Positions 1-9,320 of a stretch of 64,000 bases of DNA are shown here, in pieces. Numbering within the stretch: position 1 is the stretch's first letter; every line of letters begins with the position of its first letter. A program made the translations under genes and the position numbers. A model generated the notes under the pieces. It was not told where the DNA came from, did no database searches, and saw nothing but the letters and a program-made list of their open reading frames with translations. Source of the DNA: Oscillospiraceae bacterium (lineage in GTDB: Bacteria; Bacillota; Clostridia; Oscillospirales; Oscillospiraceae); the NCBI GenBank assembly GCA_017541995.1, contig JAFXYD010000040.1:1-64000 (forward strand), read 5' to 3'.

Positions 1-752
1 GGAGATCCTCCTGTCGCGCTGATCTGGCGGCCGGCGCCGAGGATCCGGAAGGCTGCAGCACACCCAGGAGGCCGAGCTGCCTGCTTCCGGGCTCCGGAGA
101 TCCTCCTGTCGCGCTGATCTGGCGGCCGGCGCCGAGGATCCGGAAGGCTGCAGCACACCCAGGAGGCCGAGCTGCCTGCTCCTGGGCTTCGGAGATCTGC
201 CTGGTGCTCTGATCGAGCTGCCGACGTCAAAGATATGGGAGGGCCTGCAGCGCATCCAGGGCCGGCGAGTTGCCTGCTCCTGGGCTCCAGAGATCCGCCT
301 GGTGCTCTGACCGTGCGGCCGACGTCGAGGATCCGGGAGGGCCTGCAGCGCGTCCAGGACCGGCGAGCTGTCCGCTCCTGGGCTCCGGAGATCCTCCTGG
401 CGCTCTGACCTGGCGGCCAGCGCCGAGGATCGGGAAGGGTGCAGCACACCTAGGAAGGCGAGCTGCCTGCTCCTGGGCTTCGGAGATCTGCCTGGTGTTC
501 TGATCGAGCTGCCGACGTCAAAGATACGGGAGGGCCTGCAGCGCATCCAGGAAGGCGAGCTGCCCGTTCCTGGGCTTCGGAGATCTGCCTGGTGCTCTGA
601 TCGAGCAGCCGACGTAAAAGATACGGGAAGGCTGCAGTGCATCTAGGGCCGGTAAGGTGCCCGCTCCTAAGTTCCGGAGATCTTCCCGGTGCTCTGACCG
701 TGCTGCAGGTGTCGGAGATCCAGAGTGGCTGCATATAGTGCTCCGGGATCTG
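1..752 (+). repeat. Tandem repeat array 1 (95-98 bp units), continues off the left edge
   Basis: About seven and a half head-to-tail units start at 1, 96, 191, 289, 387, 482, 579 and 676, each beginning with a GGAGATC-like heptamer. Recurrent blocks inside the unit are GGTGCTCTGA, GAGGATCCGG, CTGCAGCGCATCCAGG and CGAGCTGCC. The first two units are nearly identical; the others are diverged. Period varies between 95, 97 and 98 bp, so no reading frame is kept. The last unit decays around 740-752 into AT-rich sequence that is coding on the minus strand. The family is the same as in the four other arrays of this window. I do not recognise it as a described element. The open reading frames predicted inside it look like artefacts of stop-poor GC-rich repeats. 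Confidence 0.9.
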
Positions 753-1203
753 TATAATCTTTGCAATATTTTTCTTTCATGATCTTTTCGATTGATAACA
801 ATGCGCGACTATGATGCTTGAATAATCTGTTCATGTAGCTATTTCTTTCGGATTTTGTTGCTTGTCCCCATGCGGGGTATACTGCCTCAGCCACTTCCGG
901 CCATTCTAAAGCATTGAAATAACGTAATTCTATTATTGCTGAGAATATGGGGGTTAGTACTCCGGCTTTCTTCGCTCGATTGATCAATTCGTCGATTTCT
1001 TTCTTTAACGATTTCTCTTTTTCAATTCCACTTGGAATAATTCTGCTCTCCATTTCTTCCATTCGGCTGATCTGGGTAGGCGTAATCACAGCCAGTCCTT
1101 TTATGTAATCCACAATCCTGATATTTGAATCATTTTCAACGACGACGTTTCTATATTCGGACAGTTTTTTATAGATTTCCGTTTGGTTTTCACGCTTTGG
1201 CAT
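667..1203 (-). CDS. Phage RinA/ArpU-like late transcription regulator, 3' end fused into repeat
   Basis: A 178-codon frame with a good ribosome site (GGAGGG) before the ATG at 1203. Residues 1-150 are rich in Lys/Glu/Ile, with a central helix pair containing the segment ELRYFNALEWPEVAEA. That resembles the region-4-like helix-turn-helix of ArpU/RinA/DUF1492 phage activators of late genes. The final 27 or so residues are Pro/Ala/Gly/His-rich and are encoded by repeat array 1, so the native C-terminus is probably lost or replaced. The sequence is much more AT-rich than the repeat and the host genes. It lies downstream of the sigma factor gene in the same direction, and both probably control expression of the element. 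The family call is moderate, made by resemblance only. Confidence 0.6.
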   Translation of the reverse strand: MPKRENQTEIYKKLSEYRNVVVENDSNIRIVDYIKGLAVITPTQISRMEEMESRIIPSGIEKEKSLKKEIDELINRAKKAGVLTPIFSAIIELRYFNALEWPEVAEAVYPAWGQATKSERNSYMNRLFKHHSRALLSIEKIMKEKYCKDYTDPGALYAATLDLRHLQHGQSTGKISGT

Positions 1204-1255
1204 TTACAAATCCCTCCGTTTATGGTATAATTTAAAGGTCGCATGGTAAAGAATT

Positions 1256-1279
1256 GGCGGGCTGAAAGGCCCGCCTTTT
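1256..1279. terminator. Short GC hairpin between sigma gene and downstream regulator
   Basis: Perfect 7-bp stem GGCGGGC / GCCCGCC with a 6-nt loop, followed on the plus strand by TTTT. On the minus strand, the direction of the genes, the U-tract is weak. It may be a partial terminator or attenuator between the sigma factor gene (ending at 1286) and the regulator starting at 1203. Confidence 0.5.
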
Positions 1280-1285
1280 CTGTTT

Positions 1286-2086
1286 CTACTGAGACTCTGC
1301 TTCTTTTCTCAAATCTGTCCACCTGTGATACTCGCGCTGCTTTTCTTCAAAGTCTGAAAGCTCGCAGACTATCTGTTCCACACAGCTCATTCCTGTTCTC
1401 TTCCAACGCTGTATACCTCCACGGTATTCAAGCTTTGTAATTGTGTATTCTCTATGACGTTGAATCCGCGCATCTTTTCTAAGCTGATCAAGCGCAAGAT
1501 TCTCGATCTGTGATACTCGCTGCCCGCTTATTCCTTCCGATTTACCTATCTCGGAGAGCGTCATGAGCTTGTAGTACCTTGATAGAATAATACGGCGCTG
1601 AACAGGTGAGAGATCTGCGATACTATCACCAACGTCCTTTTCTATGCACTTACGTTGTTCCGCTTCCTCAATTTCCTCAAACTGGTCTTTGGGATCTTGC
1701 AAAAAATCTAATAGTTGAGATTCTGAGTCGTCGGCTATCGGTGAGTATATACTGATTGCTCTGTATGTAGGATTATCTCGGTCACCGGGCGTCCTTATGT
1801 GTATAGCGTCGGCTACTGAGTTCTTTACCGTATACTTCAAATAGCTAACAAAACGGAATCCTTTATCTGGATTGTATGCCTTAATTGCGCGCAAAAGGGC
1901 AAAATACCCCTCTTGATAAAGATCTTCTTTTGTTACTCCTACTGAAGCGGCTCTATAATGCATTGAGTCGATTTGCAGTTCATGGTTAACGTATATCCTT
2001 ATTTTTCTTTCTACCTGTTTCCAGAGTTCCGCAATGAGGCTTTTTTCCCCATTTTGAATTTTGAGTGCAAGTTCTTCGTCTGTCAT
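1286..2086 (-). CDS. Sigma-70 family RNA polymerase sigma factor of the mobile element
   Basis: A 266-residue protein. The start at 2086 is chosen because an AGGAGG site lies just upstream; a longer frame starts at 2116. Region 2 is visible around residues 50-105 (KEDLYQEGYFALLRAIKAYN, then FRFVSYLKYTVKNSVADAI). Region 4 lies around 175-215 (LSPVQRRIILSRYY, then a helix-turn-helix with SGQRVSQIENLALDQLRK). These are the core-binding/-10 and -35 recognition parts of sigma-70 proteins. Stand-alone sigma factors of this kind occur in prophages and integrative elements and direct element-specific transcription. The C-terminal 50 or so residues are not assigned. Composition is AT-rich compared with the flanking arrays. 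Array 2 begins about 75 bp upstream of the start, so any promoter must lie in or at the edge of the array. Confidence 0.85.
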   Translation of the reverse strand: MTDEELALKIQNGEKSLIAELWKQVERKIRIYVNHELQIDSMHYRAASVGVTKEDLYQEGYFALLRAIKAYNPDKGFRFVSYLKYTVKNSVADAIHIRTPGDRDNPTYRAISIYSPIADDSESQLLDFLQDPKDQFEEIEEAEQRKCIEKDVGDSIADLSPVQRRIILSRYYKLMTLSEIGKSEGISGQRVSQIENLALDQLRKDARIQRHREYTITKLEYRGGIQRWKRTGMSCVEQIVCELSDFEEKQREYHRWTDLRKEAESQ

Positions 2087-2160
2087 TTTGTCCTCCTGCT
2101 GTCGCATGGCATTCAAACAAAATGCTTTTCATGATTTCTTTATTTAAGAAAATACTCAGA

Positions 2161-4310
2161 GAGGATTTTGGAGGCTGCAGCACACCCAGGAAGGCGAGCT
2201 GCCCGCTCCTGTGATCCGGAGATCCGTCGGGGTGTTCTGACCGGGCGGCCGGTGCCGAAGATCCGGGAAGGCCTCAGCGCATCCATGGCCGGCGAGCTGC
2301 CTGCTCCTGGGCGCCGGAGATCCTCCGGGTGCTCTGGCCGTGCTGCCGGCGCCGAGGCTCCGGGAGGTCCTGCAGCGCATTCATGGCCGGCGAGGTGCCC
2401 GCTCCTGTGCTTCGGAGGGTTCCTGGTGCTCTGACCGAGCTTCCGGCAGTGAAGATTCTGGAAGGCCTGCAGCGCGTCCAGGTGGGCGATCTGCCTTCTC
2501 CCTGGGCTTCGGAGATATCCGCCTGGTGCTCTGATCGAGCAGCTGACGCCGAGGATTCAGGAAGGCCTCAGCACATCCATGGCCGGCGAGCTGCCTGCTC
2601 CCGGGGCTCCTGAGATCTGCATGGTGCTATGACCGAGCTGCCGGCGCCGAGGCTCCGGAGATCCTCCGGGTGCTCTGGCCGTGCTGCTGGCGCCGAGGCT
2701 CCGGGAGGTCCTGCAGCGCATTCATGGCCGGCGAGGTGCCCGCTCCTGTGCTTCGGAGGGTTCCCTGGTGTGCTGACCGTGCGGCCGGCGCCGAAGATCC
2801 GGAAGGCTGCAGCACACCCAGGAGGGCGAGCCGTCTGCTCCTGTGCTTCAGAGATCCGCTTGGTGCTCTGATCGAGCTGCCCGCTCCCGGGCTTCGGAGA
2901 TTCGCCGGGGTTCTGACTGTGCTGCAGGTGTTGGAGATCCGGAGGGCTTCCTGACGTCTCTGACCGTGCTGCTGGCGCCGAAGATTCGGCGGGCTCCCCG
3001 GCGCCTTTGACCGTGCGGCCGGCGCCGAGGATCCGGAAGGCTGCAGCACATCCAGGGCCGGCGAGTTGCCTGTTCCTGGGGCTTCGGAGATCTGCCGGGT
3101 GCTCTGATCGAGCTGCCGGCAGTGAGGATCCGAAGGGCTCCCTGGCGTCTCTGACCGAGTGACCGGCGGCGAAGATCTGGAGACCTGCAGCACATCCAGG
3201 GCCGGCGAGTTGCCCGCTCCTGGGGTTCCGGGGATCTGCCTGGGTGTTCTGACCGAGCTGTCGGCGGCGGGGATCCGGAAGGCTGCAATACACCCAGGGC
3301 CTGCGAGCTGTCGGCGTCGAGGCTCCGGGGATCTCCCTGGGAGGTCTGACAGTGCTGCCGGCATCAAGGATCGGGAAGGTCTGCAGAACATCCAGGGCCC
3401 GCGAGCTGCCCGCTCCTGGGGTTCGGAGACCCGCCGGGGCGCTCCTGACTGTACTGCAGGTGTCAGAGATCCGGCGGGGTCCCTTGCGTTTCTGACCGCG
3501 CATCCGGCGCCGAGGATCAGGAGGGCTTTCTGGCGGTCCTGACTAAGCTGCCGGCGTCGAGGCTCCGAGAAGGCTGCAGCACACCCAGGGCCGGTGAGCT
3601 GCACGCTCCTGGGCTCCTGAGATCCGCTTGGTGCTCTGACCGAGCTGCCGGCGGTGAAGATTCTGGAAGGCCTGCAGCACGTCCAGGAGGGCGAGCTGCC
3701 TTCTCACTGGGCTTCGGAGATATCCGCCTGGTGCTCTGATCGAGCAGCTGACGCCGAGGATTCAGGAAGGCCTCAGCACATCCAGGGCCCGCGAGCTGCC
3801 TGCTCCTGGGCTTCGGAGATCTCCCTGGTGCTCCTGATCGAGCTGCCGACGGCGAGGCTCCGAGAAGGCTGCTGTGCATCCAGGCCGGCGAGCTGCCCGC
3901 TCCTGGGCTTCTGAGATCCGCCTGGTGCTCTGACTGAGCTGCTGGCGTCGAGGCTTTGGGGAGCTCCCTGGGAGGTCTGACAATGCTTCCGGCATCAAGG
4001 ACCGGGAAGGCCTGCAGAACATCCAGGGCCCGCGAGCTGCCTGCTCCTGGGGCTCCTGAGATCTGCTTGGCGCTCTGATCGAGCTGCCGGCGCCGAGGAT
4101 CCGGGAAGCCGTAGCGCATCCAAGACCGGCAATCTGCCGCCTCCTGGCCTTCGGAGGTCTGCCTGGCGTCTCTGAGCGTGCGGCTGGCGCCGAATATTCG
4201 GCGGGCTTCTCGGCGCCTTTGACCGTGCGGGCGGCGCCGAGGATCTGGAAGGCCTGCAGCGCATCCAGGGCGGCGTGCTACCTCCTCCTGGGATCCAGAG
4301 ATCGTCCTTG
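2161..4310 (+). repeat. Tandem repeat array 2, the longest (about 2.15 kb)
   Basis: Roughly 20 unit-equivalents of the same family as array 1, all in the plus orientation. Two size classes alternate: the approximately 97-bp unit (GGAGATC...CGAGCTGCC...GAGGATCCGG...CTGCAGCGCATCCAGG) and a short unit of about 47 bp (GATCCGGAGGGCTCCCTGG, GTCTCTGACCGTGCTGCC). Higher-order copies are present: 2316-2430 resembles 2657-2772; 2449-2605 resembles 3654-3810; 3320-3428 resembles 3952-4070. No ribosome sites, no conserved frame and no unique spacers were seen, so it is neither coding nor a CRISPR array. The 165 bp from 4316 to 4481 are AT-rich spacer without a recognisable gene. Confidence 0.9.
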
Positions 4311-4481
4311 CGACTATAAAATCGCGATTGGCGTCAATTATCTGTAGTTTTTTCCTTCTGGACTACCGCCTGTGGCTTGTTTTGGTAAAGTAAAGTGCCT
4401 AAAAAATTGTTTGGAGACTGCGCATGTTTTGGGCCGCCAGCACACGCAGGGGCTTTTTCTTCTGAAAGGACCCGTAGAATT

Positions 4482-4844
4482 TTACTGTATGGTTTCTGTT
4501 CGGAAGATTTGTTTCCTTGATTTGTTCATATATGACTCGGAAAAATCATTGAATTTGATCCAACCTTCTTCTGCGACAGCTGCGAGATATATACCAACTT
4601 CCTCGTCGGTCATTTTTTTGCTCAATAATAGAGGAACCACATCAACGGCGCTTAAGTCGTATCCTCGCGATTCTGCTTTTTCAAAGATATGGGTAATGCC
4701 CTTAATCCAGCTTCTTCTGGATCCACCCAGTATTCCATATCCGCTGCGGATGAGCAGAACGATTTTGAAAAGAGCTTCGACCCAGTTGTCCGCTTTTATC
4801 GTATATAGTTCCTTGCGTCTTTCTGCACGCTTACGCAAGCTCAT
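4482..4844 (-). CDS. Hypothetical phage protein, 120 aa
   Basis: Start at 4844 follows a strong purine-rich ribosome site (GGAGGGGGGAG); a GTG one codon earlier is possible. The product is basic at its N-terminus (SLRKRAERRKELYTIK), has a hydrophobic helix around residues 22-45, and ends with a second amphipathic part. It has no motif I recognise. It starts 17 bp after the stop of the tail-protein gene in the same direction, so the two are probably co-transcribed. By position it may be a neck or tail accessory protein, but that is inference only. AT-rich compared with the host. Confidence 0.6.
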   Translation of the reverse strand: MSLRKRAERRKELYTIKADNWVEALFKIVLLIRSGYGILGGSRRSWIKGITHIFEKAESRGYDLSAVDVVPLLLSKKMTDEEVGIYLAAVAEEGWIKFNDFSESYMNKSRKQIFRTETIQ

Positions 4845-4860
4845 CACGCTCCCCCCTCCT

Positions 4861-5532
4861 TTATGTTTTTTTCAGTGATTGCTCCAAATGATGTTGTAGT
4901 CTGGCCTGCAATCCTTTATCGATTCTGTCATAAATATCTTCTTCGACTGTTTCATTCTTTATCATCTGCGGGATACTAACACGTTTTACTACCTCGATTG
5001 GGGCGCGAGCATCTCCTGTCCTTTGAAAAGGAAGAATATTTCCGCTTTTTCCATGTGCTAAAAACGCGCCTTCAAATTTCTCTCGTTTTCCCTTAAAAAT
5101 TGTTGCAGTGACCTGATAGGGAATAATTGGTTTGACAGCTGCAACTTTTCCTGTTCCTTTCTCGACTACTACATTCTGCCCCGGGATTAATTTCGGAGTA
5201 CTGACTCTTCTCGTTGGAATTGCAGCAGGCTTCATTGAGAAGTGAGTTAATGTGAGGTTTCTTCCTGAGTAAACAAGTTCGATATTGTCAACTGTTATTC
5301 CACCCAGCTTAAAAGTACTATGATCTCGACTTCTTCGAACTCTGAGAGACTGCTTAATGTCAGCCTTTTTTATACCATAGACGTTAGTTACCGCAGTGCT
5401 AACCCATCCTGGCGCACGCGTTTTGAAATCTGAAACTAAGCGCTTAACTGCTTTTTCGCTTGCCGCTTCAATTCCTTCAATCTTTTTTTGCAGGGCATCG
5501 AGGTGTTTGATTTCTAATTTGAAAGACTCCAT
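4861..5532 (-). CDS. Phage minor tail protein, GpZ-like
   Basis: A 223-residue protein with an N-terminal charged coiled-coil-like segment (residues 4-40). The continuous middle part matches, by eye, prophage minor tail protein Z-type proteins: basic residues around an SLRVRRSRDHSTFKL stretch, a conserved KPAAIPTRR, and a C-terminal helix. In lambda-type phages these proteins join the tail to the head. The start at 5532 has AGAGGT about 10 nt upstream. Array 3 begins some 75 bp upstream. The portal gene is next upstream, beyond the array; portal and Z-like genes usually sit close together in morphogenesis operons, so the array appears to split a once contiguous operon. Family assignment is by resemblance. 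Confidence 0.6.
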   Translation of the reverse strand: MESFKLEIKHLDALQKKIEGIEAASEKAVKRLVSDFKTRAPGWVSTAVTNVYGIKKADIKQSLRVRRSRDHSTFKLGGITVDNIELVYSGRNLTLTHFSMKPAAIPTRRVSTPKLIPGQNVVVEKGTGKVAAVKPIIPYQVTATIFKGKREKFEGAFLAHGKSGNILPFQRTGDARAPIEVVKRVSIPQMIKNETVEEDIYDRIDKGLQARLQHHLEQSLKKT

Positions 5533-5607
5533 ATTCTGTTGATACCTCTTTTGTCAAAGTTCTGAGTTTTATTATCCTTCACTGCAGAGATGCTCCAGAT
5601 GCTTTGC

Positions 5608-6424
5608 GGCTATTCTGCCGGTATCCGGTATCCGGAAGGCTTCCTGGCGCTCTGATCGGGCCGCCGGCGTCGAGGATCCGGAGGCCTCCCTGGCGTCTCT
5701 GACCTTGTGGCCGATTCTGAGGATCCGGGAAGGGATGCAGCGCATCGAGGGCCCGAGAGGTGCCCGCTCTCAGTGCTTCGGAGATCTGCCTGGTGCTCTG
5801 ACCATGCGGCCGGCGGCGGGGATCCGGAAAGCTGCAGCGCATCCAGGAGGGCGAGCTGCCCGCTCCTGAGCTCTAGAAATCTGCCTGGTGCTCAGGCCGT
5901 GTAGCCGGTGCCGAAGATCCGGAGGCCTCCCTGGCGTCTCTGACCTTGTGGCCGATTCTGAGGATCCGGGAAGGCCTACAGCGCATCCAGGAAGGCGAGC
6001 TGCCTGCTCCTGGGCTTCGGAGATCCCGCCGGGTGGCGCTGACCTTGCTGCCGGTGCCGAAGATCCGGAGGCCTCCCTGGCGTCTCTGACCGTGCGGCCG
6101 ATGCTGAGGATCCGGGAAGGCCTGCAGCGCATCCAGGAGGGCGAGCTGCCCGCTCCTGGGCTTCGGGGATCTGCCTGGCGCTCTGATCGAGCAGTTGACG
6201 CCGAGGATCCGGAGGGTTCCCTGGCGTTTCTGCCCACGTGGCTTGCGGCGGAGATCCGGAAAGCTGCAGCACACCCAGGGCCGGCGAGGTGCTCGCTCCT
6301 GGGCTTCGGAGGCCTGCCTAGTACTCTGTGACCGTGTTGCTGGTGCCGGGGATCCGTGAAGGCCAGCAGCGTATCCAGAACCAGCGAGCTGGATACTTCC
6401 GGACTATGGAGATTTCCCTGTTTG
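5608..6424 (+). repeat. Tandem repeat array 3 (about 0.8 kb)
   Basis: Same family and direction as arrays 1 and 2. Long units containing CTGCAGCGCATCCAGGA and GGAGATCTGCCTGGTGCTC alternate with short units containing CCTCCCTGGCGTCTCTGACC. A short-unit variant with CTTGTGGCCGATTCTGAGG occurs at about 5704 and again at about 5950, an array-specific copy not seen in the others. The array fills the gap between the portal gene (stop at 6435) and the upstream region of the tail gene. It ends in CTATAATCG, similar to the right edges of arrays 1 and 2. Confidence 0.9.
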
Positions 6425-6434
6425 CTATAATCGT

Positions 6435-8051
6435 TCAACTGGTTCCACGGTTCCCAAGGAATGACTGCTTGTCGAGGCTTGGAAACTGTCCAGAGCCTTT
6501 TCTTAACATACCTTCAATAGCAAGTTGTGCGATATTGTCCTGCCACGAGCCGCCGTTCAGGCGGATCGTCGACTGCTCGTGTGTGCTGAAGCCGTGCTCG
6601 ATGGCCTTCGCTTCCGCCTCGATCTCCTTCGTGGGATCGAGCATACCCTGGGACGGCCCGATCCACTCGCTGCCGATGTAGGCCCGCCGGATCCGCGGAT
6701 CCGAGAAAAAGCCGGGGGCGGAGATCCTTCCGCGGGCGATTGCCTCGCTCAGCCAGATCTCATAGACCGGTCTGCAGAAGTCCTCGACAAACCAGCGCCG
6801 GCGCATTTGGAAGGCCTTCCAGGCCTCCAGGAGCGCAGCACGGCTGGCCGAGTAGCTGGCGTTGAACGCTTTGAGCAGCAGATCCTTCGGGATCTCCAGG
6901 GCTGCGCCGACCTGCGTCGAGACGCTCGTGACGAAGGCGTCGAAGCTGCCGGCCGGTCGCTTCGGATCCGCGAAGACGATGTCCTCGCCGGGCTCCATGT
7001 AGTTGATCGTGCCGGCGCCCAGCTCGTACTCGTTCGGACTTGTTGTGGCCTCTGGCTGATTGACTGGAGTGTCGCCCACGTTTCCCCAGCCGACTTCGTT
7101 GAACGGGTTGTCGGCCGTCTGGGCCGTGGTCTTGACGAAGCCGGTGAAGCAGGCCTCGATCGCAGCGGCGGAGAGTTCCGCGTCAGTGTACCTCCGGAGC
7201 TGCAGCAGCGGCTCGATCACGGGTGCGAGGTAGGAGACGCCCCTGTACTGATCAGCACGTTCACTTTCCATGAGCTGCAGGATGTTCGGCAGGCCTGTCC
7301 GCTCACCGTATGCCTCGACTCGGACGAACTGCTCTGCCTCCGGAGCGAGAACTTCGGAGGGGTAGGTGTTCGCGACGTAGTAGGCAACAATGGCGCCGGA
7401 CTCGTCGACCTCGACGCCGTCATAGATCCGGTTGCCGTTTTCTGCGACGCCGTCGGTGATCACGGTGCCGGTCTTCCCAGGCGTCCGGATCCTGTCGGCC
7501 TCGATGATGTGCAGCCGGAGGCTGTAGGGTGCCGTCGGTGTGGGCTTGACCTGCTTGATCACCACGAAGGCGTCGCCGCTTGTCAGCCAGGAGACGAACG
7601 CAAGCTGCTGCATCGAGTAGAAGGTGTTGGTGCCGGTTGCATCACAAGTCTGTTTTTGGTCAGCCCAGAGTCCAAACTCCTCTTCGGTGTGATGTTGCCA
7701 TTCTTCAGCTTGTTCCGGAGTCATGCCGAGCATCTCGGCGTCGATCTTCGCCTTCAACTGTAGCCCCCTTCCAATCACATTAGTTCGATTCGCAGCGATT
7801 GCGGACCTTGCAATTGGTGCGCTCATGTAGAGGATCCGGCCTCTCTGCCGGAGTGTCTGGTTGTTCCAGTCGATGTCCTCACGAGGAGAGCCGCTCGCAG
7901 CCCGGAAGCCCTTGAGGGACTTCTTCACCCGGCTCGCGCCGGCTTCGCTGTAGCCCTTTGCCTGCGGTGCCTGGCGCTTCCGGAAGATGCCGAACAGCTG
8001 CAGGGGTTTTCTGTTCCTTCCTATGGATCGATCACCGTTGCTATTTGCCAT
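6435..8051 (-). CDS. Phage portal protein, lambda family
   Basis: A 538-residue protein, close to the usual length of lambda gpB-type portals, so it appears complete. Characteristic stretches are the N-terminal basic arm, residues around 60-110 (a WNNQTLRQRGRILYM segment leading to ARSAIAANRTNVIGRGLQL), and the conserved region near residues 355-400 (LEIPKDLLLKAFNASYSASR) followed by a helix around RRWFVEDFCRPVY. Portals form the dodecameric ring through which DNA enters the capsid. The start has a GGGAG ribosome site. It is more GC-rich than the sigma and regulator genes of the same element, suggesting a mosaic origin. No terminase, protease or capsid gene is seen beside it; its neighbours on both sides are repeat arrays. 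Confidence 0.9.
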   Translation of the reverse strand: MANSNGDRSIGRNRKPLQLFGIFRKRQAPQAKGYSEAGASRVKKSLKGFRAASGSPREDIDWNNQTLRQRGRILYMSAPIARSAIAANRTNVIGRGLQLKAKIDAEMLGMTPEQAEEWQHHTEEEFGLWADQKQTCDATGTNTFYSMQQLAFVSWLTSGDAFVVIKQVKPTPTAPYSLRLHIIEADRIRTPGKTGTVITDGVAENGNRIYDGVEVDESGAIVAYYVANTYPSEVLAPEAEQFVRVEAYGERTGLPNILQLMESERADQYRGVSYLAPVIEPLLQLRRYTDAELSAAAIEACFTGFVKTTAQTADNPFNEVGWGNVGDTPVNQPEATTSPNEYELGAGTINYMEPGEDIVFADPKRPAGSFDAFVTSVSTQVGAALEIPKDLLLKAFNASYSASRAALLEAWKAFQMRRRWFVEDFCRPVYEIWLSEAIARGRISAPGFFSDPRIRRAYIGSEWIGPSQGMLDPTKEIEAEAKAIEHGFSTHEQSTIRLNGGSWQDNIAQLAIEGMLRKGSGQFPSLDKQSFLGNRGTS

Positions 8052-8087
8052 TTTTATACTCCCTTTTTAACTATTATCTCATTGTGA

Positions 8088-9316
8088 TGAATGGCCCCGG
8101 AGTCCGGAGATCCCGCCGGGTGCTCTGACCGTGTGGCCGGTGCCGAGGATCCGGGAAGGTCTGCAGCACATCCAGGAGGGCGAGCTACCCGCTCCTGGGC
8201 TTTGAAGATCTGACCTTGCGGCCGGTGCCGAAGATCCGGAGGGCTCCCTGGCGTCTCTGACCATGCTGCAGACGTCGAGGATCCGGGAAGGCTGCGGCAC
8301 ATCCAGGAGGGCGAGCTACCCGCTCCTGGGCTTCGGGGATCTGCCTGGCACTCCTGACCGATCTGCCGGTTCCGAGGATCCGTGAGGCTGCAGCACATCC
8401 GGGACCGTTGAGCTGCCCGCTCCGGGGCTTCGGAGATCTGCCTGGTGCTCTGATCGTGCGGCCGGCGCCGAGGATCCGGAAGGCTCCCTGGCGTCTCTGC
8501 CCACGTGGCCGGCGGCGGGGATCCAGAAAGTTGCAGCACACCCAGGAGGGCGAGCTGCCCGCTCCGGGGCTCCGGGGATCCGCTTGGTGCTCTGACCGTG
8601 TGGCCAGCTCCGAAGATCCGGAAGGCTCCCTGGCGTCTTTGCCCACCTGGCCGGCGGCGAGGATCCGGGAAGGCCTACAGCGCACCCAGGGCCGGCGAGC
8701 TGCCTGCTCCTGGGCTTCGGAGATCTGCCTGGTGCTCTGATCGTGCGGCCGACGCCGAAGATCCGGGAGGCCGCCGCACACCCAGGGCCGGCGAGCTGCC
8801 CGCTCTTGGGATCCGGAGATCTTCCCGGTGCTCTGACTGAACTGTCGGCGGCGAGGATTCAGGAGGCTGCAGCGCGCCCAGAGCCGGCGAGCTGTCCACT
8901 CCTCAGCGTGGAAAACCTTGCCGGGTGCTCTGGCCGTGCTGCAGACGTCAAGGATCCGGTGGGCTCCCTGGTGTCTCTGACTGTGTGGACGGCGTCAAGG
9001 ATCCGGAAGACTGCAGCGCATCCAGGAGGGCGAGTTGTCCGCTCCTGGGCTCCGGGGATCTGCCTGGCACTCCTGACCGATCTGCCGGTTCCGAGGATCC
9101 GTGAGGCTGCAGCACATCCGGGACCGTTGAGCTACCCGCTCCTGGGCTTCGGAGATTCTCCGGGGTACTCTTACCGTGCGGCAGGTGCCGAGGATCCGGG
9201 AGGCCGCCGCACACCCAGGGCCGGCGAGCCGCCTGGTCCTGGGCTTCGGGGAGATGCTTGGTGCTCTGACCGTGCAGCCCGCCCCAAGAATCGGGAGCAG
9301 GCTGCAGCGAACTCAT
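8088..9316 (+). repeat. Tandem repeat array 4 (about 1.2 kb)
   Basis: Same family and direction. It contains several long units and about six short units (CTCCCTGGCGTCTCTGACC type). A segment of about 90 bp at 8326-8415, including CCGATCTGCCGGTTCCGAGG and a CATCCGGGACCGTTGAGC variant, recurs almost unchanged at 9045-9134, a copy distance of 719 bp that indicates segmental duplication within the array. The left edge lies 36 bp upstream of the portal start codon and leaves the portal ribosome site intact. The right edge abuts the stop of the 131-aa gene. Confidence 0.9.
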
Positions 9317-9320
9317 GTTA

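Noticed and set aside
2568..3604. Long open frames in the repeat arrays (for example 311 and 325 codons) as a repetitive protein
   Set aside because: Unit length is not a multiple of three, all frames are equally open, there are no ribosome sites, and the products are low-complexity frame mixtures.
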